A stretch of DNA of 64,000 bases from Fremontodendron californicum (GCA_030761205.1 JAULJL010000035.1:11426001-11490000), one strand, 5' to 3'. Counted from the stretch's first letter, positions 1 to 12,405 are shown. Numbers and translations: made by a program. The notes: generated by a model from the sequence alone, not told the origin.

Positions 1-1271
1 GATCTGAATAAACACTCCAACGCTTCATCAGTCGCCTCCACATAAGGCGTGGTTGGGGACTTGGTTACCAACAAATCCTCTTCCCCATTAACACAGACGA
101 GATAATCCTCCATCACAAACTTGATTTTTTGATGTAATGATGACGGGACCGCCCCCCGCCATGTGAATCCATGGCCTCCCCAACAAACAACTATAAGATG
201 GTGAGAACTCCATAACCTGAAACTTTATGTTGATAGTGCAAGGACCGATCTGCAAAGGCATCTCAATATCTTCCAAAACTGCCCGACGGGTTCCATCAAA
301 AGCTCTCACAATCATGTAACTAGGTTGGAGGTGAGACACATCAATCGACAGCTTGGACAATGTAGTCATTGGCATGACGTTAATGGAAGAACCATTATCG
401 ATAAGAACCTTGGCCATCACATGACTCTTACATTTAACCGTGATATGGAGGGTTTTGGTACTACCTCTGCCTTTCGGAGGGATCTCATCATCATTGAAGG
501 TTATGAAGTTGGTAGCTACCAAATTCCCTACAATGTGATCCACATTCTCAACGGAAATGTTGTGAGCCACGTACGCCTTATTCAGCACTTTCAACAATGC
601 CTCCCTATGAGGCTCAGAATTCAACAACAGAGCAACAGCAAAATCCGAGCTGGCATTTTATTCAACTGTTCAACCACACTGTACTCACTATGTTTTATCA
701 GCTTCAAAAATTCACAAGCTTTTCTCTCAGTTACCTGCTTTTTATACTCAACATCCTGAACCACTAGTGGGTTCGTCTTGTTTCCTGACTCTTCAACCTC
801 TTCTCTTTCTTGTGTTTTCCTCTTCCTATCCCTTTCAAGTATCTCGGGCGAATAACAACGCTCACTCCTAGTAACACTCCCTACTCCAGTTAAGTTTGCT
901 GTCTTGGCGGTTTCAGAATTAATCATGACTGAACCACCCTGCAGATCTCAAGTTATGACATCACACCCATTTTTCCATGGTACTGCCTTATCATTTTGGT
1001 ATGGAAATGGGCTCGGGACATTAATCGTAACAATAGGCTTCTTAATCCCAACTGGCTTCTCATCTTCAGATTGGCTTGTCCTTTTCTCATAAAAGAACGT
1101 TATCAGTTTCACAACAAGCAATGGAGATTCTTCAATCACAACATTAATCTCATTTGCCTCAAATTCTTCATAGAACTCAATTTGGGGAAAATCCATCAAT
1201 TTATGCAATTCCCATCGACAATCAACACAATTCTGAACAGAATGACCAACTACCCCCTGTGATACTTGCAA
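1..1271 (-). pseudogene. gag C-terminal linker and aspartic protease of the Tat/Ogre-type element
   Basis: This continues the gag-pol reading on the minus strand but in several frames. A Cys/His-rich stretch (CKYHRG then GHS) crosses a frame change near 1260. The next segment runs to an in-frame TGA near 948. A further segment ends near 621, where the frame changes again. The 88-627 segment is the retropepsin domain: it has the DNGSS active-site variant of D-S/T-G typical of this lineage, then VRAFDG and the flap-end motif LLGRPWIH. Another frame change near 150 precedes the last readable part, which runs to the window edge. At least three frameshifts and one stop make this non-functional. 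Confidence 0.8.
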
Positions 1272-3016
1272 GTTTTACTTGGGTCATACCTGCCATGATG
1301 ATTATTCAAAACGGCCGACACAGGGCGAATCATATCGACTTCAACCAAAACACCAAAAATATAATCCATCGAAGTCGTGACCTCATCCATATTTATCTTA
1401 ACGATGGTGATCTTACCATCCCCCAAAGCATTAATCGCCAGCCTAGCATGATTCGATAAAGGATTAGCACTAACATTCGGCGCACCCTTTTCTTCAAAAT
1501 TTAACATACCAGCTTTGACGAGACTTTGTACCTTATATTTCAATGCGGTATAATTCTCGGTAGAGTGCCCAACATTCCCTGAATGGTAGTCGCATCGAGA
1601 ATTAGGATCATACCACCTAGGATACAGAGGTTTCAATAGTTCCAAGTGTACCGGTGCAACCAGGTGATTGATGAGATCTGGAAGTAGATCTGCATAAGAC
1701 ATGGGAATTGGATCGATAGGTGCTCTATCTTGACCCATTCGAGGCCCTCTTGGGTTGTTTGTGGGCTGGTTGGTTTGCATTGGTGGTCTGACTGGAGGAA
1801 CCAATGGTCTAGGATGGAAATTTGGTTGATATGTTTGTGGTGGTGCAGGTGGATAGGCATATAGGCTGGGGTTGATGGCATTGGTATTCGGGTAGTATGG
1901 CTGGTATATGGGTTGTGGAATATGCGAGACGTAACCTCCCATTTGTTGCCCTCCATATGCAACAGTCTGGACATCAGCTTCCTTCTTCTTCGAAACACTA
2001 CTCTTCTTTATAACGGACTCCTCTCCTTCAAAATTTCCATTCTTGATGGCATTTTCAATGATTTCACCTGAAATCATCATATCAACAAAGTTCTTTGTGG
2101 CGTTCCCAATCATCCTGTCGTAGTACAGAGCCTTAAGAGTACTAATAAACAGCACTGTAATCTTTTTCTCAGTCAAAGGTGGTTGAATTTGAGCAGTGAT
2201 ATCCCTCCACCTCTGAGCATAGTCTTTAAAACTTTCAGTGGACTTTTTCTCCATATTCTGTAGAGACAAAAGGTCCGGGGCCATATCAACAATGTGCTTA
2301 CACTGGTTGATGAATGCCTTGGCCAACTCCTTCCAAGTGTGAACCCGATTTTTATCAAGCTGGACATACCACCTGGTGGCGGAACTTGTAAGACTATCCT
2401 GAAAGACATGAACCAGCAGCTTATCATTTTTAGTGTGAGTGGTCATCTTCCGACAGTACATGGTAATGTGGGATATGGGACATTTGGACCCGTCAAACTT
2501 TTCAAAATCTGGCATCTTGAACTTCGATGAAATTATCACGTCTGGGACTAGACAAAGCCCCTCAGCATCCATGGAACCATAAAAGTCTAACCCATCAATA
2601 GCCCAAAGTCTCTCTTCTATTAGCTTCATCTTTCGAGACTCAATCTCTTCTGTTACTTTCAACTTCTTTTGTTCCTTAGGATCATCTAAGTCTAGGACTG
2701 GAATCGGATTCGTCTTTGCCCTAGAAGCAAGAATATTGTATCCTGAGACCTGAGGTTGAACGTATGGATAAGTGAATCCTCTCATGAATGGCACCTATTA
2801 TGACTGTTCTTGTTGGAACATTTGAACTTGAGATTGAAAGCCTGGTGGATATGAAGATTCCCCCACATTCTGATTCTTCCCCTAAGAATCGGACTCATCT
2901 GCTTTATCTTTCCTTTTCATACTTTTCATCATTTCTAGCAAAGCGCTCAACTGCTCCTTAATCTCGTCTTGGGCTTGTTCCACCCTATCTAACCTCGAAG
3001 CTTGTTCTTTGGCCAT
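1250..3016 (-). pseudogene. gag of the Tat/Ogre-type element
   Basis: The long open stretch (514 codons from 2794) contains the retrotransposon gag (capsid) domain, recognisable from a Trp-containing core (SATRWYVQLDKNRVHTWKEL) and the following helix up to FKDYAQRWRD. A proline/glutamine-rich region follows, then two Cys-His knuckle-like motifs (CDYHSGNVGHS and CKYHRG) at the C-terminus. In-frame sequence extends upstream to a Met at 3016 that opens a short coiled coil (VEQAQDEIKEQLSALLEMM), which is the more likely start. Stops between 2795 and 2890 interrupt that N-terminal part. Gag would form the virus-like particle and bind RNA; this copy cannot. Confidence 0.8.
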
Positions 3017-3397
3017 TAGTCTACCTTTTGACCTGGTATTATAGGAATGCCGAGCGGACTATCCCGAAGATTCTGATTCTCGAGCTATCCTTGAACCTTT
3101 ATTTATCAAAATTTTCAAAATTAGGATGTTGTATTACTTAGCAAAAAAATTGATTATGAAAAAAACTTGTATGATGATGAGGATGCATGTATGGAGGACA
3201 ATTGGCCACATAACAGTCGTTTAATAAAAGAAATCTTAATAGAATCCGTCACTAATATCCATAAAAATCCCATAACAAACATAAAAATCCTAAAAACATG
3301 AAAATCTCAAAATCCTAACAACATGAAAATCTCAAAAATCCTTAGAATCTAAAAAGTCCTAAAAATGTGATGATGAAAACCCTAAGCAGTAATGCCT

Positions 3398-5287
3398 CTA
3401 GAGAAACTTCATGATTCGTCGATAGTGAGCTTGAGCTTCTTCCAAAAGTTTGAACAAATGCTGGCCATTCGGATAGAAAGGATATACCCTTATTTTCAAC
3501 TCTTCAATTCTGTCATTCTCATCAGCCTTACGAGCTGCCATATCAAACTGGTTGAACATATTCTTCAATAGGTTTAGTCTTCTCAAATCTGTATTCTGAA
3601 GTCGTTCACATTCTACCTATGATGTCATCAAATTCTCAAACAAATCTTGGCATTCTTCTTCTGACTTCATGCATTCCGATGGCAATTTGTCAATTTCTTC
3701 TTCCATCTGTAAAAGCTCAAAATTTTTTAATGAAGAAGTCTCATCCAACTCCTTGAAAGCTGTTTTCCATGTGTGGTAGTCCTGCTTGAGCTTTTGAATT
3801 CTCCTATCACGTCCAGTCAAGTTGTCTTCTAATTTTCTAATATCCACTCGCAGTTTCTTGACCTTTCCATTCCGTTTTGCTAGATCTTCTTCCAGTTTCT
3901 TTACCTTAGCTTGAAGTTTTTGATTTTCTTGCCCCAGTTCATCATTCTCTTTACGTAATTTTCTCTTAGCTAGTTCTACCTTCCACATGGGATCTGGTGG
4001 TGGAATTCGGGTTGAACTGTTAGAACTATCTTCTTGAAATAACACAATATCTTTAGCTCGTCTGGCATGCCATACCGAATACTTAGGTGAGTGCTATATG
4101 TGAACTTCCCACTACCTAATCTAAATGTTTGCTTCCATGCCTTGGCAACTTCTTGTTTCTTCCTTTGAGCTTCTTTGTCAGTATAGAAGAACTCACACTG
4201 ATTAAGTCTTTTAGTCATTTGCATGAACTGTTTGGACCCTGCTTGTCTTCAAACTAAAAGGGGAGCATAATTGATAGCCCCCCATAAACCTGGAAGAGGT
4301 ACCCACGGTTGATCTCCACATCTATATAACACTGAATCATGACGCATCCATGGAGTTTTCCAAATAACTTCTCGGCTTGTGAGCTTGGATAAAAATGAAA
4401 ACCAATCAATCTTGGATTTTGGTTCGGGCCATTTATTCTCGCAAAATTCTTTGACCGAAATACTGGTAATGAGATATGGCTTGCAAAACTTCCCTCTTTG
4501 CATTCAAGGTGTCTCTTCATCCAAACATATAAGAGTTGTAAACACCCAGTGAAGCGTTCTTTCCCGGTTCGTCGACAATAATTCAAGGATCTCACAGTTT
4601 CTGCCAGAATAGTTGGAGCTGTATTAAGCTGGTACTTCACTTGATCAATTAAGCCCACCACATTCAATTCAACATGTCCCAAAACTTTGGAAAAAATCAT
4701 CATCCCATATATAGCCAATGGCATTATGTCGATGCATTCTTCACCATCCGGGTGTTTCTTGATAAAACTGCAGAAAAAGCTCCAAGGAATGCAATTATTT
4801 TTACCTTTCACAATTATATGGCGCTCAGTTTCCGATATGCTAATCCCCATCAACTTAGCTAGCCTCTTATGGTAGACTTTCTTATTCTTCAAAAATATCT
4901 CATCAGGCTTTGAATAGTCAAGACGGAGCAATACTGAGTACTCCTCAATTGTGGGCACCATATCTACTTCATTAAAAACAAAGCATTGGTAAGAAAGATC
5001 CAAAATTGCATCATGGCCTTGATCAAATTTTTATCTACCTCAACTGGGAGAAGTAGGGCTATGTCACCATATTTCTTCGAAAACCTCTCTTGTCTAGCCT
5101 CGTCCCATGATTTCCAAAGGTTGATCAAGTCGATGAAGTCATTCTGCATGAGATCCAAATTAACTCTTGCGGGGAGGGTGGAAATATAGCCTGTCGGTAA
5201 ACAATCCCCTGTCTCTCGTTGAACTTCTTCGGACCTAGTCTTCAAGCTAATTGATGACTCAAACTTTACAACTGTTGGGCTTTCCAT
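3398..5287 (-). pseudogene. extra ORF upstream of gag (DUF7745-like, then coiled coil)
   Basis: The likely start is the Met at 5287 (MESPTVVKFE...). Reading changes frame near 5000, near 4300 and again near 4230 and 4050, so the ORF is broken into at least four pieces. The first half resembles DUF7745, a domain I recognise from retrotransposon-derived plant proteins (signature stretches such as FNEVDMVPTIEEYSVLLRL and a charged WMKRHL region). The second half (about 3617-4045) is a strong coiled coil rich in Lys, Glu and Leu (LAKRKLRKENDELGQENQKL). A last piece (3398-3586) is helical and charged. The function of this ORF in Ogre-like elements is not known to me. Confidence 0.65.
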
Positions 5288-5680
5288 GGATAATGTGAAG
5301 ATTTGGTTTATCAAACAATTGCTATGTGGCACAATATTCCTATGATGATGATGTAAATGCAGTAAGAAAAAAAAAAGCAAATAGTCAGTATAATTATATA
5401 ACAAGTAAATAAAGGAAATAAACAAAAAAAATTTAAAATTTAAAATGTGAGACAGAGGTAAGAGGTGTCCCTTCATGTGTCCTAATTTCGGTTATCCTCT
5501 ATGAAACGGGTGGACATGGCTCTAACTTAGGCTGGTCTCTTAAGTGTTATTTATATGCTGCGCTTTAAGAGACTAGACATCTAAAAGGTCCCCAAGTTGC
5601 TCCTTAACTTCATCCATATAGGATGAGTAAGGCACCCAATCCTCACCCATTATAGGCTCATTGGAAAGGTTCAAGTTGGG

Positions 5681-5808
5681 TGAGAGTATTTTCCTAGCCC
5701 ATACGGAGGTTATTACCCCACGAAAGCATAGGTACTTTAGGCCCTGAGAGTGTTTCGCTAGCCCATACGGAGGTTATTACCCCACGAAGGAGTAGCTACT
5801 TTACCCCC
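5681..5808. repeat. two-copy 64-bp tandem repeat
   Basis: The unit starts TGAGAGT and contains CTAGCCCATACGGAGGTTAT in both copies (5681-5744 and 5745-5808). The copies differ mainly in their last 20 bases. It lies in the leader of the Tat/Ogre-type element. Confidence 0.85.
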
Positions 5809-5868
5809 TCCTAAAAGGACGAGCCCGAGTCTAGGGCTTATGTTCATGAAAGTGTGGTGTGTGCGAAG

Positions 5869-6402
5869 TAGACCTATCCAAGGGCCGGGCTACCCGCCCA
5901 AGACCGAAGGTCCGCCCATATTTGGGAGGGCTGGAAAAAGATATTAGGCCCGAAAAATAGGCTTGGGCAAAAAAATTAGGCCCGTTTAAAATATGGGTCG
6001 GGCCTTGGCTCCAACTTTCAAGGCCCGAGCTCGGCCCGTTTTCTAATTAAATAATATATTATTTTATATATATTATGTAATTCATATCATATAAAAATTA
6101 AATATATATATATAATATTATAGTGTAAACATTAAAAAATATGTTAAGTTGTCCATATTTAAGAACTTAATAAAAGAAAAAAATATAAAATTATTAAAGA
6201 TTAAATAATAAAAATATATATTTAAAAAAAAAATAGAAAAAAAAAATATGGGTGGGCCTAAACGGGCTTTGGCTATCCATTTACAAATATAGGCGGGCTT
6301 GGACAAAATTTGAGGCTAATATTTTGGGTCGGACCAGGCTTGGGCAAGCAAATATAGTGTTGATACCATAAATGGGCCCAACCTGGCCCATGGACACCTC
6401 TA
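5869..6402. mobile_element. hAT-like MITE, 534 bp, with 8-bp target duplication
   Basis: The ends are imperfect inverted repeats: TAGACCTATCCA at the left and TGGACACCTCTA at the right, the latter reading TAGAGGTGTCCA in reverse. They are flanked by a perfect 8-bp direct repeat GTGCGAAG at 5861-5868 and 6403-6410. The interior is full of GGGC/GCCC-rich stretches (GGCCCGG, GGGCTTGG) and has no ORF of note. Eight-base duplications and these ends fit non-autonomous hAT elements found in many eudicots. It inserted into the leader of the gypsy element. Confidence 0.85.
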
Positions 6403-6590
6403 GTGCGAAGGAACATACCAAACCTTTGACTCACGAAAATTCTTGAGAAATAGACACAAAACAAACTATAAAGAAAAATGATTACAACGTTAGAAATCAA
6501 CAAAAAAAGAAATAAAAATAAAAAATATTTAAGACCAAATTTAAGAACAAATATAACATGTGACTAACCTATGGCTCGACTCTCTAAAAT

Positions 6591-6607
6591 CCCCAGTGGA
6601 GTCGCCA
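6591..6607 (-). other. primer-binding site, tRNA-Arg-like
   Basis: On the minus strand it reads TGGCGACTCCACTGGGG, three bases downstream of the 5' LTR end. It begins TGG as expected for pairing with the CCA end of a tRNA. The sequence is the one used by Tat/Ogre elements and assigned to tRNA-Arg. Confidence 0.75.
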
Positions 6608-6974
6608 AACTGTCATAACGTGCCAAATACGAATTCAGCAAGCTAGACACGAACATGGAGTCGCCACTAATCATCTAATCTAGGTGTGATTAGTCACCTT
6701 TATGAATCTATTCTTCTTAAAGTTATCCTAAGCTTGACTAAGCCACTCTAAAAAGAATAGGTTCTGATCTACGTTTCAGAACTTAGGTCCGGGAGTTCGG
6801 TTTACGTGTGGGGAAGGATTAGCACCCCCACAATGCCTATAAAAAAATAGTACCACATTAGTCACATACTATTCTAAATCGGTCTTATTTAAAGGTCTTA
6901 ATTAATCTATCTAAGTCAATTTTTATTTTCATAATCATGCAAAATAATCTAACAAAAATAAACTTAACTAAAAT

Positions 6975-7012
6975 AAAATCATATCATATCATATCATATC
7001 ATATCATATTTA
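6975..7012. repeat. (ATATC)n microsatellite
   Basis: About six consecutive pentamers of ATATC lie within the LTR. Confidence 0.85.
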
Positions 7013-7074
7013 TCATGCAAAAACAGAGTGAATCATATCATATAAAATCCTAAAGCATGCAAAAACCTAAAAGA

Positions 7075-7380
7075 ACAAAAATAATAAAATATCATAAAAA
7101 TTCCTAAATATGCAATAATCAAATAATAATAATATAATATAATATCATAAAAATTCATAAGCATGCAAAAATTTAAAAATAATAAAATATCATAAAAATT
7201 CCTAAACATGCAATAATCTAATAATAATAAAATATCATAAAACTTCCTAAACATGCAATAATCTAATAATAATAAAATATCATAAAAATTCCTAAACATG
7301 CAATAATCTAATAATAATAAAATATCATAAAATTCCTAAACATGCATTAATCTAATAATAAAAATATTATATCCTAAATC
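7075..7380. repeat. 45-bp A/T-rich tandem repeat in LTR
   Basis: Units contain TAATAATAATAAAATATCAT followed by CCTAAACATGCAATAATC with a period of about 45 bp. The best-conserved copies are between 7200 and 7350, and more diverged units continue to about 7740. Short apparent ORFs here are products of the repeat. Confidence 0.8.
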
Positions 7381-9138
7381 ATGAAAATCTAAAAAAATAA
7401 ATAAAAAACAATATCATAATAATCTATAAGTTCCTAAACATGCAATAATCTAAATAATAATAATAATATTAAATCATTCTTATCTAAAAATAATAAAAAT
7501 ATAAAATAAACCTAAATCTTGCAATTCTAAAAATAAAAATATATATATATAAAAATCCTGAATCATGCTTATCTAAAACAAGTAATAAAAATAAAGAAAA
7601 ATAAACCTAAAAATCATGCTTTCTAAAATAAATAATAAAAAATAAAAATAAATCCTAATATCATGTTATAAAAAATAAAATAAAAACTTAAATCATGCAA
7701 TAATCTAAATAATAAAAATAAATAAAAAATCATATAAACCAAAGAATATAATTAATCTTAAAAAAAAATATGCCTGAAAAAATCACAACTCAAAGTAAAA
7801 TTAGTCCAAAAATAATAAAAATAAAATCGTGCTAAAAATCATCTTCCAAATACATAATCATAAATTAAACAATATAATCATATAATAATAATCACATAAT
7901 CATAACATCTAATCATATAATCATAATATAATTATTATATAATCATAACGTAATTATCATGCAAACATCATGCTATAATCATATAATCTTCATAATAATC
8001 ATCATATAATAAATGTATAATTATATAATCATCGTAATAATCATACCATCAATCATGCAATATCATCATGTAATCATGCCATCCATTATCAAATAACAAT
8101 TAAAGATAAATAACAAAAGAAAAGAAAAAATTAAAACGTGAAAGTGAAATGTGGGATGTGAACAAAACAGACAACTAAATGCAAAAGTAAAAGAAAGAAG
8201 AAAGGAAACCAAAAAAAGTTTACACGCGGACTCGACCCGCGTGTAGGTTTAAAAAGCAAAAAAAAAAAAATTCAACTTATTTGTTTTACCTTTCCTAAAA
8301 AATAAAAAGATCTTCTTTTCTCTGATCTCTAAGCAACCAATGTTCTTCTAGGCCAGATTCTGGCAGCCTCTTCGTCGTCCACTGCCGTACGCCATCACCG
8401 GTGACCACCGCCGATAACCTCAAACCTGCCCAGAAAAAATTAAAAAAAAATCAAAATTTTCCTTCGATCTCCTCAATCCCTAAATCTACTTAGTTTCGTC
8501 TAAATCCCTACCAAAAATCCTAGATCTAGGTTTGAAATTTTGAAATCCCAAAACTTTAATTTACCGATGCGGCCCCGTTTAACGTCAGATGATCACCAAA
8601 CTTAAACCGAACACTCCTCTCACCGTTTCCTAACTTTCCAACCACTGTGATTCTCTAAAACAACTACCTAGAACCCAAACCCTAGGAATTTCAAATCTAA
8701 GAACCCTAGAAAAAATTTTCCCTTCCCTTTTTTTTTTATTGCCCACTAACTTTCGAATTTCCCCTGCTAAATCGTTTTTTTTTTCTTCTCTCTTCTGTGT
8801 TTTGGGTGGTCGAGTTTGGTTGTTTATATAGAAAAAATCGAGAGAGAGTCTTAGTTCATTCGGATCTGGAGTCCTCATCCTTAATCCGAAAATTCATCCT
8901 TATCACAACTCTCAGAGTTGGATTTTGATGTGAAGACGAGTTTGGATTCAATCTGAAGTCTTTTCCTTTTCCTTTTCGATTTTTTTTCTTCTATTTTTCC
9001 CTTTTTTTTTGTATTCTTTTTTTTTTGAATCCGAAAATTAAATTAAAAAATCAATATTAATATTAAAATAAAAATAAAATCTAGATTAAAATTATAATTA
9101 AACAAAAACTAAAGACTCGGACAAAACGGGTGTCTACA

Positions 9139-11015
9139 AGCATGCAACCAAGTCCTAAAAGTAGATTGAAAGAGGTTGCAACATCAATCACATGGAACTT
9201 GATGTCTTCTTGTAGAGGTATGATAGTACTTAGTAGGGTGATAATTCCAAGGATGGGTCGAACAATGTTATTATAGGCCCAAACAATTTGTTTGGTAGCA
9301 TGAAGTCTTTTTCTTTCAGCTTGAAGATGTTAGCAGTCAAGGGCAAACATTAAGGGTAGATTCATCATTTACTAGGATAAGTGGGATGGTTTTGTTGTAG
9401 CACTAAATGGTCAAATGTAAAGCTCGAACATGATTTGCACCCTCAGCTGGCAAATCCTTGAAAAAAAACACGATCCCCTTTTGACTAGTGGTGGTAAGGG
9501 TAGCCACGATGTCAGTTGGTGTGGCATCCAATAGAACTTTTTTTTTGGCTCAAAGCTTCCAAGATTGCCTTTTGGTTTTCATTAGAAGACATTAATAAGC
9601 CCCATATATACACATTGGCTTGGACCTTCTTGAGCTAGGTCATTACCACATCGTCTTTTTCCTTCAAGGCCTTTTCTTGAGTCTTACCAAGGATTTCAAT
9701 CTTCCTACTAGGACGATATCCTTTTAAGTAAGCTAGTTTGAAATGCCTACTCCCTCTTCTCAAATGCATGAGTTATGGGCACATCTCAGAATTTGAATCA
9801 CTGCTATCTTCCCATAGAATCATAATTTTAGGAGGCTGGGTTTTGGTTTTGTCGTTGATGGGTGTATAGGATATAGGGTCGATTTTGATGATGATTATAT
9901 TATTTGGTGGTGGAATGGCTTTGTAGTTGGGTAATGGGTTGGTGATTTTTGGCTTTTGTTGTCAGCAGTAATGAGGTCTTGGCTAGCGTTCTTGAGGGTG
10001 ATGCAGTCATCGATTTCATGACCGACTCTTTGATGATAGGTGCATTATTTGTTGGGGTCTATGTGGGAAGGAACAGGGTTGGGTAAAGGCTTTGAAGGTA
10101 GGGATTGTAGTTTTTTGGATTTTTGGAGTTTGGCAAAAGCATGAGACAAAGGGATTTCGAGGTTAGTGTACTGGTAATTTCGGTTGGTTTGAGGGAAATT
10201 GAGGTTGTTCACCTCTGAGGTTTAGGTAGTGCTAATAGGTTGGTTTCCTCTTCTTCTCATGATGGAGGTTTTCTTCAATTTTCCACCATTTATGGCATAT
10301 TCGATGTTTATACCAGAATCATACAATTGTTCAAAGATGGCAAGAGACATGACAAACAATTGGTCATAGTACATCAACAGTAAATTCTTCACAAGTATCA
10401 TGACCTCATCCTTTTTAGTAGGTCTAGTCCCCATTTGTGCAGCTTTAGCTCTTCAACTAGTTAGGAACTTAGCAAAGGTTTCATTAGACTTTTGCTTGTT
10501 GGTTTCTAAGTCCCTAATGGCGATGTTTAGTTGGCTACTGTAAGCATACTATTTGACAAAGGCTAGTGTCATTTCCTCCCAATATCCGGTTATGGTTTCA
10601 GGTTGGCTATGGAACCAAATGGGAGCGATTCCGATCAGGATCATGGGGAAGGCGATAGTGGATTGTTGTTTTTTTAGGCCTTTGACTTATAGAGAAATTA
10701 TTAATTGTCTAAGGTGGATTTTGGGATCTATGGTGCCATCGAACTTGTCGACGATATCCATTTCGAAGTTGGTGGATAGGCAACATTCAGGTTTTAGATT
10801 CAACTTGGCAACCTCAAAGAGATAGCTATCATTAGGGGCATCGTCTTCATCATAGCATGGATTCTTTGGATTTCTTTCATGGCTGAGGTATCATCATGGA
10901 CTTCAAAAGGTTTTTGGGAAGTGTCTTTGGTAGACTAAGAGTTTAGCAACTGTTGAACTAAAAATTATGCATCATTATCATTGACATCCACAAACTTCTT
11001 CCTATCCTTCGAGAT
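9139..11015 (-). pseudogene. gypsy gag-protease remnant, no LTRs
   Basis: Minus-strand fragments of a second gypsy element. Around 10220-10830 gag pieces are readable in shifting frames (for example KKDEVMILVKNLLLMYYDQL and a Trp-containing capsid core). Near 10000-10050 a CYHQ..GH..C-type knuckle remnant (YHQRVGHEIDDC) follows. At 9139-9200 a protease end motif (VATSFNLLLG) is cut by the LTR of the neighbouring Tat/Ogre-type element. Stops and frameshifts are frequent. The right end abuts the copia LTR at 11016. Confidence 0.65.
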
Positions 11016-12332
11016 TGTTAGTTTGAATTGATCTTAATTTTGAAATGACAAAATCTTAAGCTTAATTAGCTCGATGAACATTTTTTAAAATACAAAGCTT
11101 GCTTAATTAAGTATTTTCCCTTGAATTATTTTGGAAATATTTTGAAAAATGCTAAAATATTTTAAACTCCTTGCTTTTCTAAAAAAATACATGTTCTTAA
11201 ATGTTTAATTATGGTAAAAGTATTTTTGAAAAAATTATATCCATTTTCTAGGTCAAAATGGTCAAAGTTTTTAAAATACTTGAAGAAGAATCTATCCCTA
11301 GCTAAGAGGATCGATCCTCACCTTGAAAAAAAAAAAAGCAAGGATCGATCACTCCCCTCTACAAGACCGATCCTTCTGAAACAGAATCGAAATGGACTTT
11401 CTAAGATAGTAGAGGATCAATCTCTTCCTTTTGGAGGATTGATCCTCTAGTGAAATTTTGGAAAATGTCGATCCCCTAATCAAATAGAATCTAAATCAAT
11501 TTTCTAGAAAGTTAGAGGATTGATCCCCTTAATGCAAGGATCGATCCCTTGGTGCCTAACGATCATATTTTTGAATTTCAACAGCAAAGGATCAATTCTT
11601 GGCGCAGGACAATTTTTAAAGATCATATTTTTATATTTCAATGGCTCTTTTTCACTATAATCCATTCCCAACGGTCATAATTCATAATCAAGCTAGAAAA
11701 GGTACTCTCCAACACTTCTAAGAGCAAGAGACACCAAGAAAGAAAGATCAAAAGCCAAATTTTCATCTCTCTCAAGCTTACAAAAATTTATTGATGTTCT
11801 AAGCCTAATTCTTTTTATTCTTTGTATTACTTGGACAAATTATCATTGTGTAGTCTATCTATCATGTACTAAACCTTGCAAACATCTAGCCTATCAGAGG
11901 CTTCTCTTGTTTTCCAAAATTCCTTTGTGTAAAAAGGGGAGGTTACTACCTAAGTGATGAAAGGTAGAGATGTTGCTATCTTAGCCTAGAAAAGATAAGG
12001 GGTTAAAGGTTCTATCTAAGCCTAAGAAAAAGATAGGGAGTGTAAAGGTTATACCTTTTCCTATAAAAGGGAGCAATTCAAAGATAGTGTATTGGAACTC
12101 ATTGGCAAAGAAGGCTAAGGGAGAAGACATAGGCACGAGTCGGATCTCTATAAGTCGATTGTATTTGCTCTTCTTACTCTACTCTCTTTACTTGTTTTAT
12201 TTGCTTATCTACTTGCCATATTGTATATCTTGTTCAATTTATCAATTATTATTATTTGTGTTTTAATTTCGCAATTATTCTTTAAGAAATCAATTCACCC
12301 TCCTTTTGATTTGATCACCACTTAGGCTAACA
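11016..12332 (+). repeat. copia-type LTR (about 1.3 kb)
   Basis: It opens TGTTAG and closes CTAACA, a perfect 6-bp terminal inversion, and is followed two bases later by an initiator tRNA-Met primer site. The first half carries repeated GATCGATCC-type motifs (11305-11560) in direct and inverted order. The second half has CT-rich and polyadenylation-like sequence. No partner LTR is visible downstream, so the element is truncated. Confidence 0.8.
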
Positions 12333-12334
12333 AT

Positions 12335-12346
12335 TGGTATCAGAGC
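12335..12346 (+). other. primer-binding site, initiator tRNA-Met
   Basis: TGGTATCAGAGC is the classic sequence complementary to the 3' end of plant initiator tRNA-Met used by Ty1/copia elements. It sits two bases after the LTR end. Confidence 0.9.
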
Positions 12347-12405
12347 TTTGGTCTCTTTTGTAGGTCTAACAAACTTGAGAAAAGGTCTTTAAAGCTAAAA
12401 GAAAG

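Larger units (their letters stand above)
5288..6590 (-). other. retrotransposon leader (untranslated) with tandem duplication and MITE
   Basis: This lies between the primer-binding site and the extra ORF. Apart from the inserted MITE and a 64-bp tandem duplication, I see no coding potential. The proximal part (5330-5470) is A/T-rich. Confidence 0.6.
1..9138 (-). mobile_element. Ty3/gypsy (Tat/Ogre-type) LTR retrotransposon, 5' part, cut by window start
   Basis: Read on the minus strand, the order is 5' LTR (9138 to 6611), primer-binding site, a leader interrupted by a MITE, an extra ORF upstream of gag, gag, and aspartic protease. The element then leaves the window before reverse transcriptase. 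An additional ORF between leader and gag, a long LTR opening TGTAGACACC and an Arg-tRNA-like primer site are traits of the Tat/Ogre branch of plant Ty3/gypsy elements. All coding parts carry frameshifts or stops, so it is a decayed copy. Its LTR edge at 9138 abuts a protease fragment of another gypsy element, so it probably inserted into that older element. The outer target duplication cannot be checked because the 3' LTR lies outside the window. Confidence 0.85.
6611..9138 (-). repeat. 5' LTR of the Tat/Ogre-type element (about 2.5 kb)
   Basis: On the minus strand it opens TGTAGACACC (9138 downward) and closes TATGACA (to 6611), next to the primer-binding site. The middle is extremely A/T-rich with a 45-bp minisatellite. 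The 3' part holds a second GTGGCGACTCC block near 6645-6660, a structural feature also seen in the Tat-type solo LTR further right. The partner LTR is outside the window. Confidence 0.8.

Noticed and set aside
7033..7299. 88-aa minus-strand open frame with repeated MFRNFYDILLLLDYC units
   Set aside because: A translation of the 45-bp tandem repeat (three units are exactly periodic); it reflects the minisatellite, not a gene.
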